Origin: Phycisphaerae bacterium
GTDB lineage: Bacteria; Planctomycetota; Phycisphaerae; UBA1845
Assembly (NCBI GenBank): GCA_028289375.1
Contig: JANQQK010000012.1
Location: 1 to 64,000, forward strand
Direction of reading: 5' to 3'
DNA length: 64,000 bases
Shown here: piece by piece, positions 27,122 to 34,794 of the stretch
How positions within the stretch are numbered: the first letter of the stretch is position 1
How the letters are laid out: each line of letters begins with the position of its first letter
Position numbers and translations under genes: made by a program
Notes under the pieces: model-generated
Database searches by the model: none
What the model was told of the DNA's origin: nothing
Seen by the model: only the letters and a program-made list of their open reading frames with translations

Positions 27122-28402
27122 ATGTTCGCATTGAATGAAGGGAGCAAGTGGGGGTCGCCCAAGTACGCCGAGTCGCTTTACGGTGTCGTCTACATGCCAA
27201 TGTCGAACCACGTAGTACGAATGCGGCGCCGCCCGCTCGGGGACGTAACGTGGCAGTTGTTCGATCCGCAGCTCTACCTCGGCGAACTGGATTGTCCGGA
27301 GGCCATGAAGGTATGCGCGCGGCTTTCGACTTATCCTTGGTTTGGTGTTGACGAGATCCCCGAGTTTGACAGCGACGGAGACGGACAGCGAAGCTGGGAG
27401 CATGACGTTCAGGACGTCGTCTGCGACCAATGGCATGGCGACGTAACGGAAGATCCGGGCGAGATCCGGGGCGCAGCATTGTCAGCGATCGAGTTCCAGG
27501 CTGAGATCAGTTGCTCTCACATAATTCTCCCGACTCCACTGGTAACTGAGAGGGAGGACGAGGCAGAAACGCAAGCTATTTGGGTCGATCAGGGACTTGC
27601 GGCAGCAGACGCCGCCGATGTTGGACAGCCGGTCATTGCCACAATCGCGATCAGCGAGGCGGTTCTCAACAACGCTGCGTTCGTGCCTGGCGGGTTTCTT
27701 GATACAGTCGTGGATCAGATCACGGCACGAGAGGGGCTTTCGGGCGTCTACATCGTCGTGGCCCAGACAGACGCGAACCATCCGTTGAAGCCGCCATACG
27801 CGGTAACTGCGGCCTACGCGCACCTTACACGAGCGTTCGCCGAGTTCGGACACGACTTCATCTTTGTGAACTTCGCGGATACTTTCGGCGTTGCGTGCTT
27901 GGGGCTCGGCGCGAGCGCCTTTGCAACGGGGCCGACTCAGAACCTCCGGCGTCTTTCACTCGCCGGATTTGGAGACACAGGCGGCGGGCCATTCCCCAGG
28001 TACTATTCGCACCGTGTCGCCGGCGAGTTCCTTCCCGATGGCGATCTCCGCCACGTAGTTGCCCGTCGGCAGCTTCGACGGGTCGAGGACCGGACGTTGT
28101 ACAGTCGTGACCTTCTCCAATCTCTCGCGCAGAACGGAAGAGCCAACACCGTCGCGAACTGGGTCGAGACACGGAACAATGTTTTCAAGGCGGCTCAGCC
28201 TCACTTCATCTCTAGGATGATCCTGGAGGGGCAAGGGTACAGCGGGCAGACGTTCGCTCAGCGGTCTGCGAGGGCGGAGAGTTGGCTCGACGACGCGGTC
28301 GTGAACCAGGATTACCTCGCGCGTAAGCTAGACGGTACCGGTGCGGCCCCAAACTTTGCACCGGTCGAGGACTGGCTGACACAGCTTCAGGAGCATTCCT
28401 GA
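27122..28402 (+). CDS. Unassigned 426-aa protein of the kinase cassette, possible TIM-barrel-like fold
   Basis: 426 residues, ATG 3 bases after the kinase stop, ribosome-binding site AGGAGG inside the kinase end. No motif assigned with confidence. The central part alternates hydrophobic strands and helices ('GQPVIATIAISEAVL', 'LSGVYIVVAQTDAN', 'HDFIFVNFADTFGVACLGLG'), which suggests a beta/alpha barrel such as those of transglycosylase-like enzymes. An Arg-rich helical end follows. There is no signal peptide, so it is cytoplasmic. Its strict pairing with a kinase and nuclease-like protein in a mobile island suggests it is the effector or the sensor of the set, but this is inference. Confidence 0.7.
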   Translation: MFALNEGSKWGSPKYAESLYGVVYMPMSNHVVRMRRRPLGDVTWQLFDPQLYLGELDCPEAMKVCARLSTYPWFGVDEIPEFDSDGDGQRSWEHDVQDVVCDQWHGDVTEDPGEIRGAALSAIEFQAEISCSHIILPTPLVTEREDEAETQAIWVDQGLAAADAADVGQPVIATIAISEAVLNNAAFVPGGFLDTVVDQITAREGLSGVYIVVAQTDANHPLKPPYAVTAAYAHLTRAFAEFGHDFIFVNFADTFGVACLGLGASAFATGPTQNLRRLSLAGFGDTGGGPFPRYYSHRVAGEFLPDGDLRHVVARRQLRRVEDRTLYSRDLLQSLAQNGRANTVANWVETRNNVFKAAQPHFISRMILEGQGYSGQTFAQRSARAESWLDDAVVNQDYLARKLDGTGAAPNFAPVEDWLTQLQEHS

Positions 28403-29172
28403 TACCTTTCCGCATCGCACCCACACTCCGCCCGCCGCCACAGGTTTTCTGCGCCGCATGAAGAGCGCGCCCAACAAGACCACGGTGGATACCTGACGCA
28501 TCAAATCCGGATTTGTTATGTCCTGGGACCGCGTCGATGGTCCGGAGGTCATTGACCAACTCACCAAGGATGACCCGGCAACCTGGGCGAAGCTAACTGT
28601 CGCCGTTTTGCCAAGAGACGTGGGCCCCGAATTCATGGGCGGTGAAAGACTGCTCACAAACGCGAATGCAATCAAGCTGCTCGACGGAACGGCGCTTCCA
28701 CGTAAGCCTCATAGACAATGGTCAGATCTATAGGACCGTATTGGAGCGATCTTCGACCTCATCCTCAACTGCAAGAGCGCCCATGACACACACTGACTAC
28801 TTTGCAGTCGAAGCGCACCACATTGATGCTCCGTTCATACGCGTCTGAGTGAGGGGCTCACCTTCGCTATTCTTGAAGGGTATGCGGCTGTCGGGTTCGG
28901 TGGCAGATGCGTACGAGGACTTGTTCTGTCGACTCGAATGAGTCTCCCCCCAAATCCACTGCTGATGATGTAACATAACCTCCTAATGTCGATCCACAAC
29001 AGCAAAGCGATTATTCCGCCCTTTGGGTCAGCACTTGAACGAGGTCACAATGTTGGCAAGCAAGCAGTGCTGAAGCAAATGGGAACAAACACCGTCGCCC
29101 CGTCAGGCCGGCCATTGTGATTCACGATTTGTCTTGACCACATGAGGGCCAAGACGTAGAATCCCGGCGTTT
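28403..29172. other. Remnant zone between cassette and exported-protein module
   Basis: 770 bases with no full gene supported. It contains the short ORF 28518-28733, listed separately, and a 21-codon ORF near 28783-28848. The composition and broken ORFs suggest decayed genes at a junction of two island modules. Confidence 0.45.
28518..28733 (+). pseudogene. Possible remnant of a phage/element protein (DUF5681-associated type)
   Basis: 71 codons from ATG 28518, with a stop three-frame-near upstream at 28494. The segment 'DPATWAKLTVAVLPRDVG' resembles the 'DP..Y.r..A.llPke' segment of small proteins common at the ends of phages and integrative elements. The N-terminal DNA-binding half expected in that family is missing, and no ribosome-binding site is clear. 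I treat it as a fragment. Confidence 0.3.
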
Positions 29173-29187
29173 TGAGACTGAGTCTCA
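29173..29187. promoter_or_regulatory. Fur-like box TGAGACTGAGTCTCA
   Basis: Perfect 7-1-7 palindrome TGAGACT-G-AGTCTCA, the architecture of Fur-family binding sites (compare TGATAAT-n-ATTATCA). It lies 45-59 bases before the ATG at 29232. The same 15-mer occurs at 34690-34704. Which metal or peroxide sensor binds it is not known. Confidence 0.65.
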
Positions 29188-29231
29188 TTTTCCGCAGCCG
29201 CTTCACGCGGGGCGATCGATTGACGATAACC

Positions 29232-29798
29232 ATGGGACTGATTGGGGATTTTGTGATCCGAATACAGGCCAACAACCCAGCAACGGCTATTCGCAGCCAG
29301 AATGCCAAGCGTGGTATGCGTCGGGCGATCTGGCTTGCTGCGCGGGCGGCGTGGTTGCTTGCCCTGGTCAGTCACTCGGTCTGGTTCGTCAAAGGCATCG
29401 TCTCCGGCCCGGGCGTCTCATTGCCCTTGGCGTTGGCGCTGGCCTTCTTCGTCCTCAAGTTTCTGGATGTGTCGTTTCTTCGCGTCACGTGGTCCCGACG
29501 TTCGATCGTCGCGGCTTTGGTCATCGTTCTCTTCCTGCATGCAAATGTGATCTCCGACGCCGCGAGTGATGCGGATTTGATCTATCTCTGGTCATCTTTC
29601 GAGCTTCAATACGGGGTACTGATCCAATTCGTCCTCGTTTTGACGGCAGTTATTGGTGTTTTTGCAGCATTTCATCGCTTTGGTCGATTCGGCAAGATTC
29701 GAGGGCCTGGGGCGTCGTACGATTCGTCTCAGCTCACCCGTCCGTTCTTGCAGATTCCGGCACTTCGCGACGCACCTCTTCGTGCGCCGCCTCTCTAG
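29232..29798 (+). CDS. Small integral membrane protein under a Fur-like box
   Basis: 188 residues from ATG 29232 (ATG 29316 is also possible); the tracked TTG start at 29172 overlaps the Fur-like palindrome and is unlikely. Three to four membrane spans: 'AIWLAARAAWLLALVSHSVW', 'LPLALALAFFVLKFLDV', 'SIVAALVIVLFLHANVI' and 'VLIQFVLVLTAVIGVFAAF'. Charged motif 'KFLDVSFLRV' between spans 2 and 3, and a Pro/Arg-rich cytoplasmic tail. The family is unknown to me. The metal-responsive box suggests a role in metal homeostasis or in the surface system that follows. Confidence 0.65.
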   Translation: MGLIGDFVIRIQANNPATAIRSQNAKRGMRRAIWLAARAAWLLALVSHSVWFVKGIVSGPGVSLPLALALAFFVLKFLDVSFLRVTWSRRSIVAALVIVLFLHANVISDAASDADLIYLWSSFELQYGVLIQFVLVLTAVIGVFAAFHRFGRFGKIRGPGASYDSSQLTRPFLQIPALRDAPLRAPPL

Positions 29799-30233
29799 CC
29801 TGTCCTAGGCAAATTCTTGCAGATCCGATTCGGCTATTGAGCGGATCTGCGGATCAAGTGAATTCTCATTGACATCCAAGATGTGTCCATCCCGTGTGTT
29901 GCTGTGATTGTGATCGCAGCAGGCGAGCGTGATGTTGGCGTGATTTGTAAAAAGGCGGCCAGGTTCCTCGCCAAAGTCCCCTGACCGCCGGTGTTCGCGA
30001 TAACCCGTGAAGGCCATCGCCTATGACAGTATCGCATATCGACTGGCTTACCACAACGCGCGTCACCCTTTGCCCATCTTGGTCTCTTAAGGTCCACGAC
30101 TTCGGTCGTGGCCTGTTCAGCGTCATCGGTGTCCTGCACGCACCGTTGATCTTGTACGCGTAGCACGGTGCTTTTCGGAGACAGGAAAGTGATTTGGTCA
30201 ATCAACTACTCAAGAGATGGAGGTAGGAAAAAG
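29799..30233. other. Non-coding gap; possible decayed HNH-type ORF on the minus strand
   Basis: 435 bases. On the minus strand 29805-30017 reads '...NHANITLACCDHNHSNTRDG...', vaguely like the 'NL.lAC..CN..K' part of HNH nucleases, but the rest of the domain is absent or frameshifted. I do not call a gene. The region ends with the leader of the 30234 gene. Confidence 0.4.
30094..30111. other. Stable hairpin with cUUCGg tetraloop
   Basis: CCACGAC (30094-30100), TTCG, GTCGTGG (30105-30111): seven perfect pairs closed by the extra-stable C(UUCG)G loop. No T run follows on either strand, so it is not a standard terminator. It lies about 120 bases before the next start codon and may be part of a leader RNA. 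Confidence 0.45.
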
Positions 30234-31076
30234 ATGTATCAAAGGACATGCACAGCACTCTGTGGGCTCGTCGTTACTTGCGCCGCATCAGGCGCGACCG
30301 TTCCATTCGTCGAAGAGTTCAACGCAGGACCTTCCGATTGGTTTGATGCGGGCGGAGGCGCCTTGGTCGACTGGTCGAACAGTGGCGGTCCAGACGGCAG
30401 CCCACACGTCTTCACAACGTTGAGTCTCGCAGGGGCAACGTCGGGAGATACGCCGACGCTGTTTCGCGGACAGGATCGCTTCTCATCGAGCGGTGGCGCC
30501 TTTGAGGGCAACTGGATCGCCGAAGGAGTTGAAGAGCTGCGGTTCTTCGTGCGCCACGATGCGCCATTTCCGCTGACGTTCTTCGCGCGGTGCTCAGGCC
30601 CCGCCAATTTCCCTGGTGCCATTGCCGTGAATTTTGTCCCGGTGTTCCCAAACACATGGACGGAAGTGGTGATCGCGATTGACTCGGCGAACCCGCAATT
30701 CGTCAGCTTCGAAGGCACGAGCTTTCCCGCTGTATTCAGCAATGTGGGACACGTTCAGGTGGGGGTATCCGTTGCTGATGGACAGGGTGGGTTTCCGTTT
30801 CCAATCACGGTTGATCTCGACAAGGTCGCGATTACCGACTGTGCAGCCGACTGCACAGGACGCGAGTGTGGCGGTGATGGATGTGGTGGCTCTTGTGGAA
30901 CGTGCGCCTTGGGGGAGCAGTGCAATGCGAGTGGAGTCTGCGAGACCGTTGATGTGACCGAAGCGGAGGCGGTTCCCGCAATGGACGAGTGGGGAATGTT
31001 CTCACTCAGCTTCATTCTGTTCATTGCCTTGACGTACAAGTTCGGAACGGGCTGGTCCGAGAAGGAATTGTTCTAA
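30234..31076 (+). CDS. Exported protein with Cys-rich motif and IPTL-CTERM-like anchor
   Basis: 280 residues from ATG 30234 (GGAGGTAGGA just upstream; the tracked start is 22 codons earlier). A signal peptide ends near 'ASGATVP'. Residues 25-195 are beta-rich and may be a lectin-like jelly roll. Then comes a Cys/Gly cluster 'GRECGGDGCGGSCGTC' and 'GEQCNASGVCE', a module seen in myxobacterial and planctomycete surface proteins. The C-terminus 'VPAMDEWGMFSLSFILFIAL' matches the IPTL-CTERM plan (IPTLSEWG plus a hydrophobic span and basic end). First gene of a plus-strand exported-protein run. Confidence 0.75.
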   Translation: MYQRTCTALCGLVVTCAASGATVPFVEEFNAGPSDWFDAGGGALVDWSNSGGPDGSPHVFTTLSLAGATSGDTPTLFRGQDRFSSSGGAFEGNWIAEGVEELRFFVRHDAPFPLTFFARCSGPANFPGAIAVNFVPVFPNTWTEVVIAIDSANPQFVSFEGTSFPAVFSNVGHVQVGVSVADGQGGFPFPITVDLDKVAITDCAADCTGRECGGDGCGGSCGTCALGEQCNASGVCETVDVTEAEAVPAMDEWGMFSLSFILFIALTYKFGTGWSEKELF

Positions 31077-31090
31077 ACCCGTGGCCGGGA

Positions 31091-31132
31091 CCGGGTGGAG
31101 ATTGGGCACTCTGTGCCCTTTCTCTCACCCGG
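31091..31132 (+). other. Nested intercistronic hairpin
   Basis: Outer stem CCGGGTG (31091-31097) with CACCCGG (31126-31132); inner stem GGGCA-CTCTG-TGCCC (31104-31118). It lies between the stop at 31076 and the AGGAGG before 31158. No T tract follows, so processing, stability or attenuation is more likely than termination. Confidence 0.5.
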
Positions 31133-31157
31133 AAGCGTCACCTCAGGAGGTAATAGA

Positions 31158-32285
31158 ATGAAGACCAAAGCAGCTCGGGGAGTAATGGTCATCATGCTCT
31201 CACTCACGAGTATCCCAGCGATCGCCGCAGACTCGGAGTTCGTGTTCGACACGCCGAGCGATGACCGATGGCAGTATCCATTTAACTTCACGCCCGGTGC
31301 ACGGCCATTGGGCTCGACGTTTGGTGCACCCGGTGTTCCGGGATTCAACGACAGGGATGGTGCACTGACCATCGCGTGGGACACGACGGACGACATCGAA
31401 CCTGGATTGGGACCGGATTCGTACGAGATTCTGTCCATCACGGTCACACTCACCAATCAGGCCAACGAATTCATCAACCCTGAGTGGCCGATTGACCTGA
31501 CGGTCGATGAGTGGTTCACGTACGTCGGCATCGCGGAGGATGAAGACCCCGGCAGGCCGATTGAGTTATATGGCGCTGGGTTCGGTCCACAACTAACGGA
31601 GGAAAGCTGGCAGGAGAGTAGCTTCTTCATTGGATCGACCGCGAAAGGTGATGTGCCACGAGACCCGTTTCCCTTCGTTTATCAGGATGAGACGTTTGAG
31701 CTGGTCCATGTGGAAGACAATATCAAGGGATTGCACAACGACGAATTGAAGGTACCTCTTTGTGACGATCCTGGCGGAGTGTGTCCGTTCACATCAATAC
31801 CATGGGCTATCGGTGAACCGGTGGGCTACACGCCGGGAATGCAATTCGAGCCATTCGACGTGGTCTTTGACATCGATCTGAATATGTCTGAAGGCCAGGT
31901 CAAGAAGTACTTCCAGGAGCAGTTGAATACTGGACGCATCATCGTCTCCGTCACATCGCTCCGCGAGGCAGACTTTCAAGGACCCGCGTCTGGATTTCCG
32001 AGTTTCTACATGAAAGAAGGAGTTCCGCTCGATCCAAACGCGCGTGCCGGCAAACTGGCGGTAGTTCTGGGTGCGGCGGTCACGGGCGATCTGGACCTCG
32101 ACGAAACGGTCGATCTGGACGATTGGTCGGGCTATTTGGATTGCTTGAGTGGTCCGGGATTGGCGCCAGATCCTGACAGTCCTCTGACGGCTGAGATGTG
32201 CCTGTGCACGTATGATTTTGACCGCGATGGTGATGTTGACCTGCTGGATGCTGGGGAATTCACCGTCCGCTTTACAGGGCCGTGA
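31158..32285 (+). CDS. Exported protein with dockerin-like C-terminus; paralogue of 33452-34492
   Basis: 375 residues from ATG 31158 with AGGAGG at ideal spacing; the tracked start 21 codons upstream lies in the hairpin. Signal peptide ending 'IPAIAADS'. Residues 25-310 form a domain shared with the gene two positions downstream ('TPSDDRW.YPFNFTPG', 'TLTNQAN..INP.WPIDL', 'VDEWFTY'). It then ends with two EF-hand-like dockerin repeats: 'GDLDLDETVDLDDW' and 'YDFDRDGDVDLLDAGEF'. So this copy would dock onto a cohesin partner rather than span the membrane. The domain itself is unknown to me. Confidence 0.78.
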   Translation: MKTKAARGVMVIMLSLTSIPAIAADSEFVFDTPSDDRWQYPFNFTPGARPLGSTFGAPGVPGFNDRDGALTIAWDTTDDIEPGLGPDSYEILSITVTLTNQANEFINPEWPIDLTVDEWFTYVGIAEDEDPGRPIELYGAGFGPQLTEESWQESSFFIGSTAKGDVPRDPFPFVYQDETFELVHVEDNIKGLHNDELKVPLCDDPGGVCPFTSIPWAIGEPVGYTPGMQFEPFDVVFDIDLNMSEGQVKKYFQEQLNTGRIIVSVTSLREADFQGPASGFPSFYMKEGVPLDPNARAGKLAVVLGAAVTGDLDLDETVDLDDWSGYLDCLSGPGLAPDPDSPLTAEMCLCTYDFDRDGDVDLLDAGEFTVRFTGP

Positions 32286-32320
32286 CGACGTAATGAATGA
32301 CGCGGGTCATCAGTTCGTCG
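32286..32320 (+). other. Nested intercistronic hairpin
   Basis: Outer stem CGACG (32286-32290) with CGTCG (32316-32320); inner stem ATGAC-GCGG-GTCAT (32297-32310). It lies just after a stop codon and before the AAAGGAG of the pseudopilin gene, as with the hairpin upstream of 31158. Confidence 0.45.
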
Positions 32321-32342
32321 CGTTCCCAAAGGAGAAACTACC

Positions 32343-33161
32343 ATGAATGTCACGAGCCAGTCCACTCAACGGAGGGGGTTTACGCTGATTGAGCTGCTCG
32401 TTGTTGCGTCGATTATCGCGTTGTTAATCAGCATCCTGCTTCCATCGCTGAAGAGTGCACGGGAATCGTCTAAACAGGTCGTATGTCGCAACAATCTCAG
32501 GAGTATTTGGACCGGGATTGTTCAGTATTCGCTCGTGAACGAAGACAACGTCCCGTTCATGGAGGACATCAATCGGACGGATCCCAATGCCGACCCGTTC
32601 GACTCAGACCCAGCCCACAGCTCGACCGTTGGACGCGTGTTGCAGAAATACGTGAACGAAAAAAGCTGGGTCTGTCCCAGCGCGATCGGGGGATTCCCGT
32701 TCAACGCGCCGCGCGGACAGTGGAAAATGACTTATTGGTTCCGCACCGCCGGAGTGATTGGCCAGGGGACTCCGTTCTCGACTGCCAATGCGACCGCTGG
32801 AGCATTGGGGCCCTTGGTCAGCAACTACATCAGCTTTGATGGCCGGCCCTTGAGGGTATTGAGCGGGCGTCGCCATACGCCAAGCAACCCTTTGGCGCCA
32901 AACAAGGACGATATTGGTCCGTGGACATTTTCGTTTCCTCTGATCGCAGACGTGACCAGGGGAAACGAAGCCACGGGCAGGCCGATTTATCCGCACGTTG
33001 GTGTCATCGAACAACGTCGTGATCTGCAGAACGCACGAGGTATGTTTGAGCGCAACGCTGGAAAGGGACGGAAGAAGGCCCGGATGGAATTGCACACTGA
33101 GGGCGACAAGGTGCGCATCATGTTGACGCGCGTACCCTTTCCGCATCAACCGGGGTATTGA
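32343..33161 (+). CDS. Pseudopilin (prepilin-type N-terminal methylation domain, DUF1559-like)
   Basis: 272 residues, ATG with AAAGGAG upstream. A class III signal 'RRGFTLIELLVVASIIALLI' begins at residue 10: leader peptide, prepilin peptidase cut after Gly, Glu at +5, then the hydrophobic helix. The 'CRNNLRSIWTGIVQYS' segment is the usual next helix in planctomycete pseudopilins of the DUF1559/GspG group. The globular part ends without the typical H-X9-DG motif and is Lys/Arg-rich. It should assemble with a PilM/Gsp-type machine such as the one at the window's left end. It lies between two paralogous surface proteins. Confidence 0.88.
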   Translation: MNVTSQSTQRRGFTLIELLVVASIIALLISILLPSLKSARESSKQVVCRNNLRSIWTGIVQYSLVNEDNVPFMEDINRTDPNADPFDSDPAHSSTVGRVLQKYVNEKSWVCPSAIGGFPFNAPRGQWKMTYWFRTAGVIGQGTPFSTANATAGALGPLVSNYISFDGRPLRVLSGRRHTPSNPLAPNKDDIGPWTFSFPLIADVTRGNEATGRPIYPHVGVIEQRRDLQNARGMFERNAGKGRKKARMELHTEGDKVRIMLTRVPFPHQPGY

Positions 33162-33166
33162 ATCAA

Positions 33167-33183
33167 GCGACGTGAAGCGTCGC
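33167..33183 (+). other. Intercistronic hairpin
   Basis: GCGACG (33167-33172), loop TGAAG, CGTCGC (33178-33183): six perfect pairs between the pseudopilin stop and the GGAG before 33203. Third hairpin in a row in this gene run. Confidence 0.5.
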
Positions 33184-33202
33184 CAACATACGGAGATTGA
33201 CA

Positions 33203-33421
33203 ATGTGTCAGCATGAGGAATGCAGAAGTCGCGTCGTGCTATCGCGTTGCGGCCACGGAACGTATCACCTCTCGATCGGTGCGACGACTTTGCATCTGTC
33301 CGAGGATGAAGTGTCGATGATCGTCGCAGCTGTCAATCAGGCGGCATTCAGACAGCCGACGCTCATGGGCAAATTGCTGCTTGACGCGTGCCGTACACCC
33401 GACCCCCTGGACTTGAACTAG
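33203..33421 (+). CDS. Small conserved-looking protein with Cys/His N-terminus (72 aa)
   Basis: 72 residues from ATG 33203 (GGAG 6-7 bases upstream; the tracked TTG is two codons earlier). The N-terminus 'MCQHEECRSRVVLSRCGHG' has three Cys and two His in 18 residues and could bind a metal. The remainder 'YHLSIGATTLHLSEDEVSMI' is a beta strand pair followed by a helix. No signal peptide, so cytoplasmic, unlike its neighbours. The family is not known to me. It could be a metal-sensing or chaperone partner of the exported cluster. Confidence 0.62.
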   Translation: MCQHEECRSRVVLSRCGHGTYHLSIGATTLHLSEDEVSMIVAAVNQAAFRQPTLMGKLLLDACRTPDPLDLN

Positions 33422-33451
33422 ACAAATCTGCCAAGAGGAGGCACTGAAGCT

Positions 33452-34492
33452 ATGAAGAAGATCTACAGTTGCACGGCCCTGCTAGCGATGGCATCTGTGC
33501 TGCAGGCCGGTCAATTCACTTTTGAGACGCCGAGTGATGACCGTTGGCATTACCCATTCAACTTCACGCCGGGGTTTCGCGCCACAGGCTCGTGCTTTGG
33601 AGCCGTTGGATCGGAAGGGTTTAACAACCGCGATGCGATGATCTACATCGCGTGGGACACGAGCAGCCTGATCCCTCCAGGGCAAGGCGTTGACGCGTAT
33701 GACCTGCAGTCCATCACAGTCACGCTGACCAATCAAGCCAATGCGAGTATCAACCCCGACTGGCCGATTGACCTGACGGTTGACGAGTGGTTCACGTACG
33801 ACCTGAATGGAGATGGGGACGTGAATCTCGACGGCATTGAGCGTGGTGAACCTGGCGACACAGATGGCGAGAGCAACGACGATGATCCTGGAAGGCCGCT
33901 TGAGTTGTATGGTCTTGCATTCGGCCCGACCACAACCGAAGCTGCATGGTCTGAGGGGACTGGGTTCCTTGGCGGTGATAGTGAGACCGTGGTCGCGCGC
34001 GATCCGTTTCCGTTTGTGTATCAAGATGTGACCAACGAGCCGTTGCACGTCGAAGACAGCGTGTCAGGATTGTTCAACGAGAGCCAAGGAGTATCGGAAT
34101 TCACACCGACTCCGTGGGCGACTGGAGCGCCGATCGGTTACACGCCGGGAGCCCAAAGTATCCCGTTTGATGTGCAATTCGAAGTTGATCTGACGCTCGC
34201 CGACGGTGAAGTAAGGGCCTATTTTCAAGAGCAGTTGAACAATGGTCGGATCATTGTGGCGGTAAATTCTCTTACCGAAACAGTCATCATGGGACCGACA
34301 ACTGGGATACCTAGCTTCTACATGAAAGAGGGGGTCAATCTTGACGCTGGCGCGAAGGCAGCGAGTCTTCGTGTGGTCCTCGCAGAACCGGATGTTCCCG
34401 CAGTATCCGGAGTCAGTATGGCGACGATGGTGGGAATGGTCATTGGCATTGGGACGTTGATCTCGCGACGTCAGGCCGTCGCCGCAAGCTAA
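33452..34492 (+). CDS. Exported protein with C-terminal membrane anchor; paralogue of 31158-32285
   Basis: 346 residues, ATG 33452 with GAGGAGG upstream. Signal peptide 'MKKIYSCTALLAMASVLQAG'. Residues 20-310 repeat the domain of the 31158 gene, with an inserted Asp-rich loop 'DLNGDGDVNLDGIERGEPGD' that looks like an EF-hand calcium site within the domain. Instead of a dockerin, the chain ends in a hydrophobic span ('VSMATMVGMVIGIGTLI') and the short basic 'SRRQAVAAS'. The pair therefore offers one docked and one membrane-anchored version of the same surface domain. Confidence 0.78.
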   Translation: MKKIYSCTALLAMASVLQAGQFTFETPSDDRWHYPFNFTPGFRATGSCFGAVGSEGFNNRDAMIYIAWDTSSLIPPGQGVDAYDLQSITVTLTNQANASINPDWPIDLTVDEWFTYDLNGDGDVNLDGIERGEPGDTDGESNDDDPGRPLELYGLAFGPTTTEAAWSEGTGFLGGDSETVVARDPFPFVYQDVTNEPLHVEDSVSGLFNESQGVSEFTPTPWATGAPIGYTPGAQSIPFDVQFEVDLTLADGEVRAYFQEQLNNGRIIVAVNSLTETVIMGPTTGIPSFYMKEGVNLDAGAKAASLRVVLAEPDVPAVSGVSMATMVGMVIGIGTLISRRQAVAAS

Positions 34493-34502
34493 CCGCTGTT
34501 AT

Positions 34503-34631
34503 TCAGTCTTTCCTCGAACGGATGAGCAGGTTGTCCTGCAACCATCGTACCGCAACCTGCTCATCCTCCTCGCGCTCCTCGCGTACGCACTTCACTATCG
34601 AATCACGCACTTCGTTCCATTCGGACATCAT
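34503..34631 (-). CDS. Possible very small charged protein (42 aa)
   Basis: On the minus strand the last 42 codons of the tracked ORF 34503-34796 read as a charged helix ('SIVKCVREEREEDEQVAVRW'), more protein-like than chance antisense. Its ATG at 34631 lies 59 bases from the Fur-like palindrome, which would then serve two divergent genes. The ribosome-binding site is weak. Low confidence. Confidence 0.25.
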   Translation of the reverse strand: MMSEWNEVRDSIVKCVREEREEDEQVAVRWLQDNLLIRSRKD

Positions 34632-34689
34632 TGGATCCAACCACCGTCGTCTTGACGAGCGCGAGAGAAGCTGTACCATACCCGCCAAT

Positions 34690-34704
34690 TGAGACTGAGT
34701 CTCA
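34690..34704. promoter_or_regulatory. Fur-like box TTGAGACTGAGTCTCAA
   Basis: The 15-base palindrome TGAGACTGAGTCTCA is identical to the one at 29173-29187, here flanked by T and A to make a perfect 17-base palindrome. It lies 91-105 bases before the ATG at 34795. Fur-family architecture is known for 7-1-7 sites; binding here is inferred. Confidence 0.68.
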
Positions 34705-34794
34705 AGTAGACTCCTGTCCGTCGAGCGATTCCGGGTCTCGCTCGGTAAGCACACCACGAAGACGTCAGTATCCCAATCGTAGTGAGCAGGTTTC

